In this document: positions 49,855 to 62,272 of the stretch, piece by piece
Numbering within the stretch: the stretch's first letter is position 1
Layout of the letters: each line of letters begins with the position of its first letter
Assembly: GCA_037783545.1 (NCBI GenBank)
Contig: JBBELK010001504.1
Span: forward strand, 1 to 64,000
DNA length: 64,000 nt
Direction: 5' to 3'
Source: Henricia sp. BOLD:AAB3569
Taxonomy: Eukaryota; Echinodermata; Asteroidea; Spinulosida; Echinasteridae
Made by a program: the position numbers and the translations under genes
The notes under the pieces: model-generated
The model's database searches: none
Seen by the model: the letters and a program-made list of their open reading frames with translations, nothing else
What the model was told of the DNA's origin: nothing

Positions 49855-52800
49855 GTGCGCAATATAGAGTCTTTGGAGCATGCAAAATTTGAAGTTCGTC
49901 GGAACATTTTTCGACCTCCAAATTTGCCGACGTTTGGACCACACTTTGACCAAAATCCCGTCCCAAACTGGGCCGTGTCAACGACAGTCCGAAGGACTGA
50001 GCATGCGCACGAGTCAGGAGTACACCAAAGAGGTGTGTACAGACAGCCACAGGTTGCGGGAGCATCCAGGAAGCGCCAACCCCTTTTTTTTCTAAACTCT
50101 GAAATTTCTCTGCCATTTCCCGGCGAAAGTCTGTCAATTTTTTAGGACAAGTGCGCAATATAGAGTCTTTGGAGCATGCACAATTTGAAGTTCGTCGGAA
50201 CATTTTTCGACCTCCAAATTTGCCGACGTTTGGACCACACTTTGACCAAAATCCCGTCCCAAACTGGGCCGTGTCAACGACAGTCCGAAGGACTGAGCAT
50301 GCGCACGAGTCAGGAGTACACCAAAGAGGTGTGTACAGACAGCCACAGGTTGCGGGAGCAACCAGGAAGCGCCAACCCCTTTTTTTCTAAACTCTGAAAT
50401 TTCTCTGCCATTTCCCGGCGAAAGTCTGTCAATTTTTTAGGACAAGTGCGCAATATAGAGTCTTTGGAGCATGCAAAATTTGAAGTTCGTCGGAACATTT
50501 TTCGACCTCCAAATTTGCCGACGTTTGGACCACACTTTGACCAAAATCCCGTCCCAAACTGGGCCGTGTCAACGACAGTCCGAAGGACTGAGCATGCGCA
50601 CGAGTCAGGAGTACACCAAAGAGGTGTGTACAGACAGCCACAGGTTGCGGGAGCATCCAGGAAGCGCCAACCCCTTTTTTTTCTAAACTCTGAAATTTCT
50701 CTGCCATTTCGCGGCGAAAGTCTGTCAATTTTTTAGGACAAGTGCGCAATATAGAGTCTTTGGAGCATGCAAAATTTGAAGTTCGTCGGAACATTTTTCG
50801 ACCTCCAAATTTGCCGACGTTTGGACCACACTTTGACCAAAATCCCGTCCCAAACTGGGCCGTGTCAACGACAGTCCGAAGGACTGAGCATGCGCACGAG
50901 TCAGGAGTACACCAAAGAGGTGTGTACAGACAGCCACAGGTTTCGGGAGCAACCAGGAAGCGCCAACCCCTTTTTTTCTAAACTCTGAAATTTCTCTGCC
51001 ATTTCCCGGCGAAAGTCTGTCAATTTTTTAGGACAAGTGCGCAATATAGAGTCTTTGGAGCATGCACAATTTGAAGTTCGTCGGAACATTTTTCGACCTC
51101 CAAATTTGCCGACGTTTGGACCACACTTTGACCAAAATCCCGTCCCAAACTGGGCCGTGTCAACGACAGTCCGAAGGACTGAGCATGCGCACGAGTCAGG
51201 AGTACACCAAAGAGGTGTGTACAGACAGCCACATGTTGCGGGAGCATCCAGGAAGCGCCAACCCCTTTTTTTTCCAAACTCTGAAATTTCTCTGCCATTT
51301 CCCGGCGAAAGTCTGTCAATTTTTTAGGACAAGTGCGCAATATAGAGTCTTTGGAGCATGAACAATTTGAAGTTCGTCGGAACATTTTTCGACCTCCAAA
51401 TTTGCCGACGTTAGGACCACACTTTGACCAAAATCCCGTCCCAAACTGGGCCGTGTCAACGACAGTCCGAAGGACTGAGCATGCGCACGAGTCAGGAGTA
51501 CACCAAAGAGGTGTGTACCGACAGCCACAGGTTGCGGGAGCAACCAGGAAGCGCCAACCCCTTTTTTTTCTAAACTCTGAAATTTCTCTGCCATTTCAAG
51601 GCGAAAGTCTGTCAATTTTTTAGGACAAGTGCGCAATATAGAGTCTTTGGAGCATGCACAATTTGAAGTTCGTCGGAACATTTTTCGACCTCCAAATTTG
51701 CCGACGTTTGGACCACACTTTGACCAAAATCCCGTCCCAAACTGGGCCGTGTCAACGACAGTCCGAAGGACTGAGCATGCGCACGAGTCAGGAGTACACC
51801 AAAGAGGTGTGTACAGACAGCCACAGGTTTCGGGAGCAACCAGGAAGCGCCAACCCCTTTTTTTCTAAACTCTGAAATTTCTCTGCCATTTCCCGGCGAA
51901 AGTCTGTCAATTTTTTAGGACAAGTGCGCAATATAGAGTCTTTGGAGCATGCACAATTTGAAGTTCGTCGGAACATTTTTCGACCTCCAAATTTGCCGAC
52001 GTTTGGACCACACTTTGACCAAAATCCCGTCCCAAACTGGGCCGTGTCAACGACAGTCCGAAGGACTGAGCATGCGCACGAGTCAGGAGTACACCAAAGA
52101 GGTGTGTACAGACAGCCACATGTTGCGGGAGCATCCAGGAAGCGCCAACCCCTTTTTTTTCCAAACTCTGAAATTTCTCTGCCATTTCCCGGCGAAAGTC
52201 TGTCAATTTTTTAGGACAAGTGCGCAATATAGAGTCTTTGGAGCATGAACAATTTGAAGTTCGTCGGAACATTTTTCGACCTCCAAATTTGCCGACGTTT
52301 GGACCACACTTTGACTAAAATCCCGTCCCAAACTGGGCCGTGTCAACGACAGTCCGAAGGACTGAGCATGCGCACGAGTCAGGAGTACACCAAAGAGGTG
52401 TGTACCGACAGCCACAGGTTGCGGGAGCAACCAGGAAGCGCCAACCCCTTTTTTTTCTAAACTCTGAAATTTCTCTGCCATTTCCCGGCGAAAGTCTGTC
52501 AATTTTTTAGGACAAGTGCGCAATATAGAGTCTTTGGAGCATGCAAAATTTGAAGTTCGTCGGAACATTTTTCGACCTCCAAATTTGCCGACGTTTGGAC
52601 CACACTTTGACCAAAATCCCGTCCCAAACTGGGCCGTGTCAACGACAGTCCGAAGGACTGAGCATGCGCACGAGTCAGGAGTACACCAAAGAGGTGTGTA
52701 CAGACAGCCACAGGTTGCGGGAGCATCCAGGAAGCGCCAACCCCTTTTTTTTCTAAACTCTGAAATTTCTCTGCCATTTCCCGGCGAAAGTCTGTCAATT

Positions 52801-54289
52801 TTTTAGGACAAGTGCGCAATATAGAGTCTTTGGAGCATGCACAATTTGAAGTTCGTCGGAACATTTTTCGACCTCCAAATTTGCCGACGTTTGGACCACA
52901 CTTTGACCAAAATCCCGTCCCAAACTGGGCCGTGTCAACGACAGTCCGAAGGACTGAGCATGCGCACGAGTCAGGAGTACACCAAAGAGGTGTGTACAGA
53001 CAGCCACAGGTTGCGGGAGCAACCAGGAAGCGCCAACCCCTTTTTTTCTAAACTCTGAAATTTCTCTGCCATTTCCCGGCGAAAGTCTGTCAATTTTTTA
53101 GAACAAGTGCGCAATATAGAGTCTTTGGAGCATGCAAAATTTGAAGTTCGTCGGAACATTTTTCGACCTCCAACTTTGCCGACGTTTGGACCACACTTTG
53201 ACCAAAATCCCGTCCCAAACTGGGCCGTGTCAACGACAGTCCGAAGGACTGAGCATGCGCACGAGTCAGGAGTACACCAAAGAGGTGTGTACAGACAGCC
53301 ACATGTTGCGGGAGCATCCAGGAAGCGCCAACCCCTTTTTTTTCCAAACTCTGAAATTTCTCTGCCATTTCCCGGCGAAAGTCTGTCAATTTTTTAGGAC
53401 AAGTGCGCAATATAGAGTCTTTGGAGCATGAACAATTTGAAGTTCGTCGGAACATTTTTCGACCTCCAAATTTGCCGACGTTTGGACCACACTTTGACTA
53501 AAATCCCGTCCCAAACTGGGCCGTGTCAACGACAGTCCGAAGGACTGAGCATGCGCACGAGTCAGGAGTACACCAAAGAGGTGTGTACCGACAGCCACAG
53601 GTTGCGGGAGCAACCAGGAAGCGCCAACCCCTTTTTTTTCTAAACTCTGAAATTTCTCTGCCATTTCCCGGCGAAAGTCTGTCAATTTTTTAGGACAAGT
53701 GCGCAATATAGAGTCTTTGGAGCATGCAAAATTTGAAGTTCGTCGGAACATTTTTCGACCTCCAAATTTGCCGACGTTTGGACCACACTTTGACCAAAAT
53801 CCCGTCCCAAACTGGGCCGTGTCAACGACAGTCCGAAGGACTGAGCATGCGCACGAGTCAGGAGTACACCAAAGAGGTGTGTACAGACAGCCACAGGTTG
53901 CGGGAGCATCCAGGAAGCGCCAACCCCTTTTTTTTCTAAACTCTGAAATTTCTCTGCCATTTCCCGGCGAAAGTCTGTCAATTTTTTAGGACAAGTGCGC
54001 AATATAGAGTCTTTGGAGCATGCACAATTTGAAGTTCGTCGGAACATTTTTCGACCTCCAAATTTGCCGACGTTTGGACCACACTTTGACCAAAATCCCG
54101 TCCCAAACTGGGCCGTGTCAACGACAGTCCGAAGGACTGAGCATGCGCACGAGTCAGGAGTACACCAAAGAGGTGTGTACAGACAGCCACAGGTTGCGGG
54201 AGCAACCAGGAAGCGCCAACCCCTTTTTTTCTAAACTCTGAAATTTCTCTGCCATTTCCCGGCGAAAGTCTGTCAATTTTTTAGGACAA

Positions 54290-54585
54290 GTGCGCAATAT
54301 AGAGTCTTTGGAGCATGCAAAATTTGAAGTTCGTCGGAACATTTTTCGACCTCCAACTTTGCCGACGTTTGGACCACACTTTGACCAAAATCCCGTCCCA
54401 AACTGGGCCGTGTCAACGACAGTCCGAAGGACTGAGCATGCGCACGAGTCAGGAGTACACCAAAGAGGTGTGTACCGACAGCCACAGGTTGCGGGAGCAA
54501 CCAGGAAGCGCCAACCCCTTTTTTTTCTAAACTCTGAAATTTCTCTGCCATTTCCCGGCGAAAGTCTGTCAATTTTTTAGGACAA
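54290..54585. repeat. Hybrid monomer fused from HV-type and E-type units
   Basis: Its 5' half has CAACTTTGCC, otherwise found only in HV-type monomers at 53,107, 56,656, 60,500 and 62,568. Its 3' half has GTACCG, GCAACC and CTAAAC, the E-type end. Neighbours match: Q-type at 53,995 before it and K-type at 54,586 after it, as in the unfused order 52,812, 53,107, 53,403, 53,699. The exchange point lies between monomer positions about 69 and 187. Confidence 0.8.
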
Positions 54586-56360
54586 GTGCGCAATATAGAG
54601 TCTTTGGAGCATGCAAAATTTGAAGTTCGTCGGAACATTTTTCGACCTCCAAATTTGCCGACGTTTGGACCACACTTTGACCAAAATCCCGTCCCAAACT
54701 GGGCCGTGTCAACGACAGTCCGAAGGACTGAGCATGCGCACGAGTCAGGAGTACACCAAAGAGGTGTGTACAGACAGCCACAGGTTGCGGGAGCATCCAG
54801 GAAGCGCCAACCCCTTTTTTTTCTAAACTCTGAAATTTCTCTGCCATTTCCCGGCGAAAGTCTGTCAATCTTTTAGGACAAGTGCGCAATATAGAGTCTT
54901 TGGAGCATGCACAATTTGAAGTTCGTCGGAACATTTTTCGACCTCCAAATTTGCCGACGTTTGGACCACACTTTGACCAAAATCCCGTCCCAAACTGGGC
55001 CGTGTCAACGACAGTCCGAAGGACTGAGCATGCGCACGAGTCAGGAGTACACCAAAGAGGTGTGTACAGACAGCCACAGGTTGCGGGAGCATCCAGGAAG
55101 CGCCAACCCCTTTTTTTTCTAAACTCTGAAATTTCTCTGCCATTTCGCGGCGAAAGTCTGTCAATTTTTTAGGACAAGTGCGCAATATAGAGTCTTTGGA
55201 GCATGCAAAATTTGAAGTTCGTCGGAACATTTTTCGACCTCCAAATTTGCCGACGTTTGGACCACACTTTGACCAAAATCCCGTCCCAAACTGGGCCGTG
55301 TCAACGACAGTCCGAAGGACTGAGCATGCGCACGAGTCAGGAGTACACCAAAGAGGTGTGTACAGACAGCCACAGGTTTCGGGAGCAACCAGGAAGCGCC
55401 AACCCCTTTTTTTCTAAACTCTGAAATTTCTCTGCCATTTCCCGGCGAAAGTCTGTCAATTTTTTAGGACAAGTGCGCAATATAGAGTCTTTGGAGCATG
55501 CACAATTTGAAGTTCGTCGGAACATTTTTCGACCTCCAAATTTGCCGACGTTTGGACCACACTTTGACCAAAATCCCGTCCCAAACTGGGCCGTGTCAAC
55601 GACAGTCCGAAGGACTGAGCATGCGCACGAGTCAGGAGTACACCAAAGAGGTGTGTACAGACAGCCACATGTTGCGGGAGCATCCAGGAAGCGCCAACCC
55701 CTTTTTTTTCCAAACTCTGAAATTTCTCTGCCATTTCCCGGCGAAAGTCTGTCAATTTTTTAGGACAAGTGCGCAATATAGAGTCTTTGGAGCATGAACA
55801 ATTTGAAGTTCGTCGGAACATTTTTCGACCTCCAAATTTGCCGACGTTTGGACCACACTTTGACTAAAATCCCGTCCCAAACTGGGCCGTGTCAACGACA
55901 GTCCGAAGGACTGAGCATGCGCACGAGTCAGGAGTACACCAAAGAGGTGTGTACCGACAGCCACAGGTTGCGGGAGCAACCAGGAAGCGCCAACCCCTTT
56001 TTTTTCTAAACTCTGAAATTTCTCTGCCATTTCCCGGCGAAAGTCTGTCAATTTTTTAGGACAAGTGCGCAATATAGAGTCTTTGGAGCATGCAAAATTT
56101 GAAGTTCGTCGGAACATTTTTCGACCTCCAAATTTGCCGACGTTTGGACCACACTTTGACCAAAATCCCGTCCCAAACTGGGCCGTGTCAACGACAGTCC
56201 GAAGGACTGAGCATGCGCACGAGTCAGGAGTACACCAAAGAGGTGTGTACAGACAGCCACAGGTTGCGGGAGCATCCAGGAAGCGCCAACCCCTTTTTTT
56301 TCTAAACTCTGAAATTTCTCTGCCATTTCCCGGCGAAAGTCTGTCAATTTTTTAGGACAA

Positions 56361-58428
56361 GTGCGCAATATAGAGTCTTTGGAGCATGCACAATTTGAAG
56401 TTCGTCGGAACATTTTTCGACCTCCAAATTTGCCGACGTTTGGACCACACTTTGACCAAAATCCCGTCCCAAACTGGGCCGTGTCAACGACAGTCCGAAG
56501 GACTGAGCATGCGCACGAGTCAGGAGTACACCAAAGAGGTGTGTACAGACAGCCACAGGTTGCGGGAGCAACCAGTAAGCGCCAACCCCTTTTTTTCTAA
56601 ACTCTGAAATTTCTCTGCCATTTCCCGGCGAAAGTCTGTCAATTTTTTAGGACAAGTGCGCAATATAGAGTCTTTGGAGCATGCAAAATTTGAAGTTCGT
56701 CGGAACATTTTTCGACCTCCAACTTTGCCGACGTTTGGACCACACTTTGACCAAAATCCCGTCCCAAACTGGGCCGTGTCAACGACAGTCCGAAGGACTG
56801 AGCATGCGCACGAGTCAGGAGTACACCAAAGAGGTGTGTACAGACAGCCACATGTTGCGGGAGCATCCAGGAAGCGCCAACCCCTTTTTTTTCCAAACTC
56901 TGAAATTTCTCTGCCATTTCCCGGCGAAAGTCTGTCAATTTTTTAGGACAAGTGCGCAATATAGAGTCTTTGGAGCATGAACAATTTGAAGTTCGTCGGA
57001 ACATTTTTCGACCTCCAAATTTGCCGACGTTTGGACCACACTTTGACCAAAATCCCGTCCCAAACTGGGCCGTGTCAACGACAGTCCGAAGGACTGAGCA
57101 TGCGCACGAGTCAGGAGTACACCAAAGAGGTGTGTACCGACAGCCACAGGTTGCGGGAGCAACCAGGAAGCGCCAACCCCTTTTTTTTCTAAACTCTGAA
57201 ATTTCTCTGCCATTTCCCGGCGAAAGTCTGTCAATTTTTTAGGACAAGTGCGCAATATAGAGTCTTTGGAGCATGCAAAATTTGAAGTTCGTCGGAACAT
57301 TTTTCGACCTCCAAATTTGCCGACGTTTGGACCACACTTTGACCAAAATCCCGTCCCAAACTGGGCCGTGTCAACGACAGTCCGAAGGACTGAGCATGCG
57401 CACGAGTCAGGAGTACACCAAAGAGGTGTGTACAGACAGCCACAGGTTGCGGGAGCATCCAGGAAGCGCCAACCCCTTTTTTTTCTAAACTCTGAAATTT
57501 CTCTGCCATTTCCCGGCGAAAGTCTGTCAATCTTTTAGGACAAGTGCGCAATATAGAGTCTTTGGAGCATGCACAATTTGAAGTTCGTCGGAACATTTTT
57601 CGACCTCCAAATTTGCCGACGTTTGGACCACACTTTGACCAAAATCCCGTCCCAAACTGGGCCGTGTCAACGACAGTCCGAAGGACTGAGCATGCGCACG
57701 AGTCAGGAGTACACCAAAGAGGTGTGTACAGACAGCCACAGGTTGCGGGAGCAACCAGGAAGCGCCAACCCCTTTTTTCTAAACTCTGAAATTTCTCTGC
57801 CATTTCGCGGCGAAAGTCTGTCAATTTTTTAGGACAAGTGCGCAATATAGAGTCTTTGGAGCATGCAAAATTTGAAGTTCGTCGGAACATTTTTCGACCT
57901 CCAAATTTGCCGACGTTTGGACCACACTTTGACCAAAATCCCGTCCCAAACTGGGCCGTGTCAACGACAGTCCGAAGGACTGAGCATGCGCACGAGTCAG
58001 GAGTACACCAAAGAGGTGTGTACAGACAGCCACAGGTTTCGGGAGCAACCAGGAAGCGCCAACCCCTTTTTTTCTAAACTCTGAAATTTCTCTGCCATTT
58101 CCCGGCGAAAGTCTGTCAATTTTTTAGGACAAGTGCGCAATATAGAGTCTTTGGAGCATGCACAATTTGAAGTTCGTCGGAACATTTTTCGACCTCCAAA
58201 TTTGCCGACGTTTGGACCACACTTTGACCAAAATCCCGTCCCAAACTGGGCCGTGTCAACGACAGTCCGAAGGACTGAGCATGCGCACGAGTCAGGAGTA
58301 CACCAAAGAGGTGTGTACAGACAGCCACAGGTTGCGGGAGCATCCAGGAAGCGCCAACCCCTTTTTTTTCTAAACTCTGAAATTTCTCTGCCATTTCCCG
58401 GCGAAAGTCTGTCAATTTTTTAGGACAA
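56361..58428. repeat. 7-mer higher-order unit, copy 1
   Basis: 2,068 bp, seven monomers: Q with CCAGTAAGCG; HV with CAACTTTGCC; E; K with CAATCTTTTAGG; Q with T6 and TTTCGCGGCG; SGAT; Q with GCATCC. The combination of rare markers recurs exactly at 60,205 and 62,273. After this copy the array continues with unrelated-order monomers up to 60,204. Confidence 0.93.
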
Positions 58429-60204
58429 GTGCGCAATATAGAGTCTTTGGAGCATGCAAAATTTTAAGTTCGTAGGAACATTTTTCGACCTCCAAATTTG
58501 CCGACGTTTGGACCACACTTTGACCAAAATCCCGTCCCAAACTGGGCCGTGTCAACGACAGTCCGAAGGACTGAGCATGCGCACGAGTCAGGAGTACACC
58601 AAAGAGGTGTGTACAGACAGCCACAGGTTGCGGGAGCATCCAGGAAGCGCCAACCCCTTTTTTTTTCTAAACTCTGAAATTTCTCTGCCATTTCCCGGCG
58701 AAAGTCTGTCAATTTTTTAGGACAAGTGCGCAATATAGAGTCTTTGGAGCATGCAAAATTTGAAGTTCGTCGGAACATTTTTCGACCTCCAAATTTGCCG
58801 ACGTTTGGACCACACTTTGACCAAAATCCCGTCCCAAACTGGGCCGTGTCAACGACAGTCCGAAGGACTGAGCATGCGCACGAGTCAGGAGTACACCAAA
58901 GAGGTGTGTACAGACAGCCACAGGTTTCGAGAGCAACCAGGAAGCGCCAACCCATTTTTTTCCAAACTCTGAAATTTCTCTGCCATTTCCCGGCGAAAGT
59001 CTGTCAATTTTTTAGGACAAGTGCGCAATATAGAGTCTTTGGAGCATGAACAATTTGAAGTTCGTCGGAACATTTTTTGACCTCCAAATTTGCCGACGTT
59101 TGGACCACACTTTGACCAAAATCCCGTCCCAAACTGGGCCGTGTCAACGACAGTCCGAAGGACTGAGCATGCGCACGAGTCAGGAGTACACCAAAGAGGT
59201 GTGTACAGACAGCCACAGGTTGCGGGAGCATCCAGGAAGCGCCAACCCCTTTTTTTTCTAAACTCTGAAATTTCTCTGCCATTTCCCGGCGAAAGTCTGT
59301 CAATTTTTTAGGACAAGTGCGCAATATAGAGTCTTTGGAGCATGAACAATTTGAAGTTCGTCGGAACATTTTTCGACCTCCAAATTTGCCGACGTTAGGA
59401 CCACACTTTGACCAAAATCCCGTCCCAAACTGGGCCGTGTCAACGACAGTCCGAAGGACTGAGCATGCGCACGAGTCAGGAGTACACCAAAGAGGTGTGT
59501 ACAGACAGCCACAGGTTGCGGGAGCATCCAGGAAGCGCCAACCCCTTTTTTTTCTAAACTCTGAAATTTCTCTGCCATTTCCCGGCGAAAGTCTGTCAAT
59601 TTTTTAGGACAAGTGCGCAATATAGAGTCTTTGGAGCATGAACAATTTGAAGTTCGTCGGATATTTTTCGACCTCCAAATTTGCCGACGTTAGGACCACA
59701 CTTTGACCAAAATCCCGTCCCAAACTGGGCCGTGTCAACGACAGTCCGAAGGACTGAGCATGCGCACGAGTCAGGAGTACACCAAAGAGGTGTGTACCGA
59801 CAGCCACAGGTTGCGGGAGCAACCAGGAAGCGCCAACCCCTTTTTTTTTCTAAACTCTGAAATTTCTCTGCCATTTCCCGGCGAAAGTCTGTCAATTTTT
59901 TAGGACAAGTGCGCAATATAGAGTCTTTGGAGCATGCAAAATTTGAAGTTCGTCGGAACATTTTTCGACCTCCAAATTTGCCGACGTTTGGACCACACTT
60001 TGACCAAAATCCCGTCCCAAACTGGGCCGTGTCAACGACAGTCCGAAGGACTGAGCATGCGCACGAGTCAGGAGTACACCAAAGAGGTGTGTACAGACAG
60101 CCACAGGTTGCGGGAGCATCCAGGAAGCGCCAACCCCTTTTTTTTCTAAACTCTGAAATTTCTCTGCCATTTCCCGGCGAAAGTCTGTCAATTTTTTAGG
60201 ACAA
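58429..60204. repeat. Six irregular monomers between 7-mer copies
   Basis: Six monomers break the 7-mer periodicity. The first has ATTTTAAGTTCGTAGG, the second CCCATTTTTTTCC, and three in a row are E-type (59,021, 59,317, 59,613), two of these with GTTAGGACC. The last E-type has lost a base (CGGATATTTTTCG near 59,660). Local E-type amplification followed by return to the 7-mer order is the simplest reading. Confidence 0.8.
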
Positions 60205-62272
60205 GTGCGCAATATAGAGTCTTTGGAGCATGCACAATTTGAAGTTCGTCGGAACATTTTTCGACCTCCAAATTTGCCGACGTTTGGACCACACTTTGAC
60301 CAAAATCCCGTCCCAAACTGGGCCGTGTCAACGACAGTCCGAAGGACTGAGCATGCGCACGAGTCAGGAGTACACCAAAGAGGTGTGTACAGACAGCCAC
60401 AGGTTGCGGGAGCAACCAGTAAGCGCCAACCCCTTTTTTTCTAAACTCTGAAATTTCTCTGCCATTTCCCGGCGAAAGTCTGTCAATTTTTTAGGACAAG
60501 TGCGCAATATAGAGTCTTTGGAGCATGCAAAATTTGAAGTTCGTCGGAACATTTTTCGACCTCCAACTTTGCCGACGTTTGGACCACACTTTGACCAAAA
60601 TCCCGTCCCAAACTGGGCCGTGTCAACGACAGTCCGAAGGACTGAGCATGCGCACGAGTCAGGAGTACACCAAAGAGGTGTGTACAGACAGCCACATGTT
60701 GCGGGAGCATCCAGGAAGCGCCAACCCCTTTTTTTTCCAAACTCTGAAATTTCTCTGCCATTTCCCGGCGAAAGTCTGTCAATTTTTTAGGACAAGTGCG
60801 CAATATAGAGTCTTTGGAGCATGAACAATTTGAAGTTCGTCGGAACATTTTTCGACCTCCAAATTTGCCGACGTTTGGACCACACTTTGACCAAAATCCC
60901 GTCCCAAACTGGGCCGTGTCAACGACAGTCCGAAGGACTGAGCATGCGCACGAGTCAGGAGTACACCAAAGAGGTGTGTACCGACAGCCACAGGTTGCGG
61001 GAGCAACCAGGAAGCGCCAACCCCTTTTTTTTCTAAACTCTGAAATTTCTCTGCCATTTCCCGGCGAAAGTCTGTCAATTTTTTAGGACAAGTGCGCAAT
61101 ATAGAGTCTTTGGAGCATGCAAAATTTGAAGTTCGTCGGAACATTTTTCGACCTCCAAATTTGCCGACGTTTGGACCACACTTTGACCAAAATCCCGTCC
61201 CAAACTGGGCCGTGTCAACGACAGTCCGAAGGACTGAGCATGCGCACGAGTCAGGAGTACACCAAAGAGGTGTGTACAGACAGCCACAGGTTGCGGGAGC
61301 ATCCAGGAAGCGCCAACCCCTTTTTTTTCTAAACTCTGAAATTTCTCTGCCATTTCCCGGCGAAAGTCTGTCAATCTTTTAGGACAAGTGCGCAATATAG
61401 AGTCTTTGGAGCATGCACAATTTGAAGTTCGTCGGAACATTTTTCGACCTCCAAATTTGCCGACGTTTGGACCACACTTTGACCAAAATCCCGTCCCAAA
61501 CTGGGCCGTGTCAACGACAGTCCGAAGGACTGAGCATGCGCACGAGTCAGGAGTACACCAAAGAGGTGTGTACAGACAGCCACAGGTTGCGGGAGCAACC
61601 AGGAAGCGCCAACCCCTTTTTTCTAAACTCTGAAATTTCTCTGCCATTTCGCGGCGAAAGTCTGTCAATTTTTTAGGACAAGTGCGCAATATAGAGTCTT
61701 TGGAGCATGCAAAATTTGAAGTTCGTCGGAACATTTTTCGACCTCCAAATTTGCCGACGTTTGGACCACACTTTGACCAAAATCCCGTCCCAAACTGGGC
61801 CGTGTCAACGACAGTCCGAAGGACTGAGCATGCGCACGAGTCAGGAGTACACCAAAGAGGTGTGTACAGACAGCCACAGGTTTCGGGAGCAACCAGGAAG
61901 CGCCAACCCCTTTTTTTCTAAACTCTGAAATTTCTCTGCCATTTCCCGGCGAAAGTCTGTCAATTTTTTAGGACAAGTGCGCAATATAGAGTCTTTGGAG
62001 CATGCACAATTTGAAGTTCGTCGGAACATTTTTCGACCTCCAAATTTGCCGACGTTTGGACCACACTTTGACCAAAATCCCGTCCCAAACTGGGCCGTGT
62101 CAACGACAGTCCGAAGGACTGAGCATGCGCACGAGTCAGGAGTACACCAAAGAGGTGTGTACAGACAGCCACAGGTTGCGGGAGCATCCAGGAAGCGCCA
62201 ACCCCTTTTTTTTCTAAACTCTGAAATTTCTCTGCCATTTCCCGGCGAAAGTCTGTCAATTTTTTAGGACAA
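60205..62272. repeat. 7-mer higher-order unit, copy 2
   Basis: 2,068 bp, same seven monomers and markers as 56,361-58,428 (offset 3,844 bp). The K-type monomer just before each copy (56,065 and 59,909) also matches. It is followed immediately by copy 3. Confidence 0.93.

Larger units (their letters stand above)
15914..56360. repeat. Core array with recurring three-monomer cassette
   Basis: Three diagnostic monomers appear in fixed order. SGAT-type: GGTTTCGGGAGCAACC with T7, often with GCATTATAG near the start. HV-type: CATGTTGCGGG with CCAAACTCT after the T tract. E-type: GCATGAACAA, usually with GTACCG and GCAACC. Clear instances start near 15,914, 18,873, 22,695, 24,468, 30,651, 35,685, 41,598, 45,145, 47,805, 50,742, 51,629 and 55,178, separated by variable numbers of other monomers. 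This is higher-order organisation in flux rather than a single fixed higher-order repeat. The common monomers between cassettes are K-type (GCATGCAAAA with GCATCC) and Q-type (GCATGCACAA with GCAACC). Confidence 0.8.
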
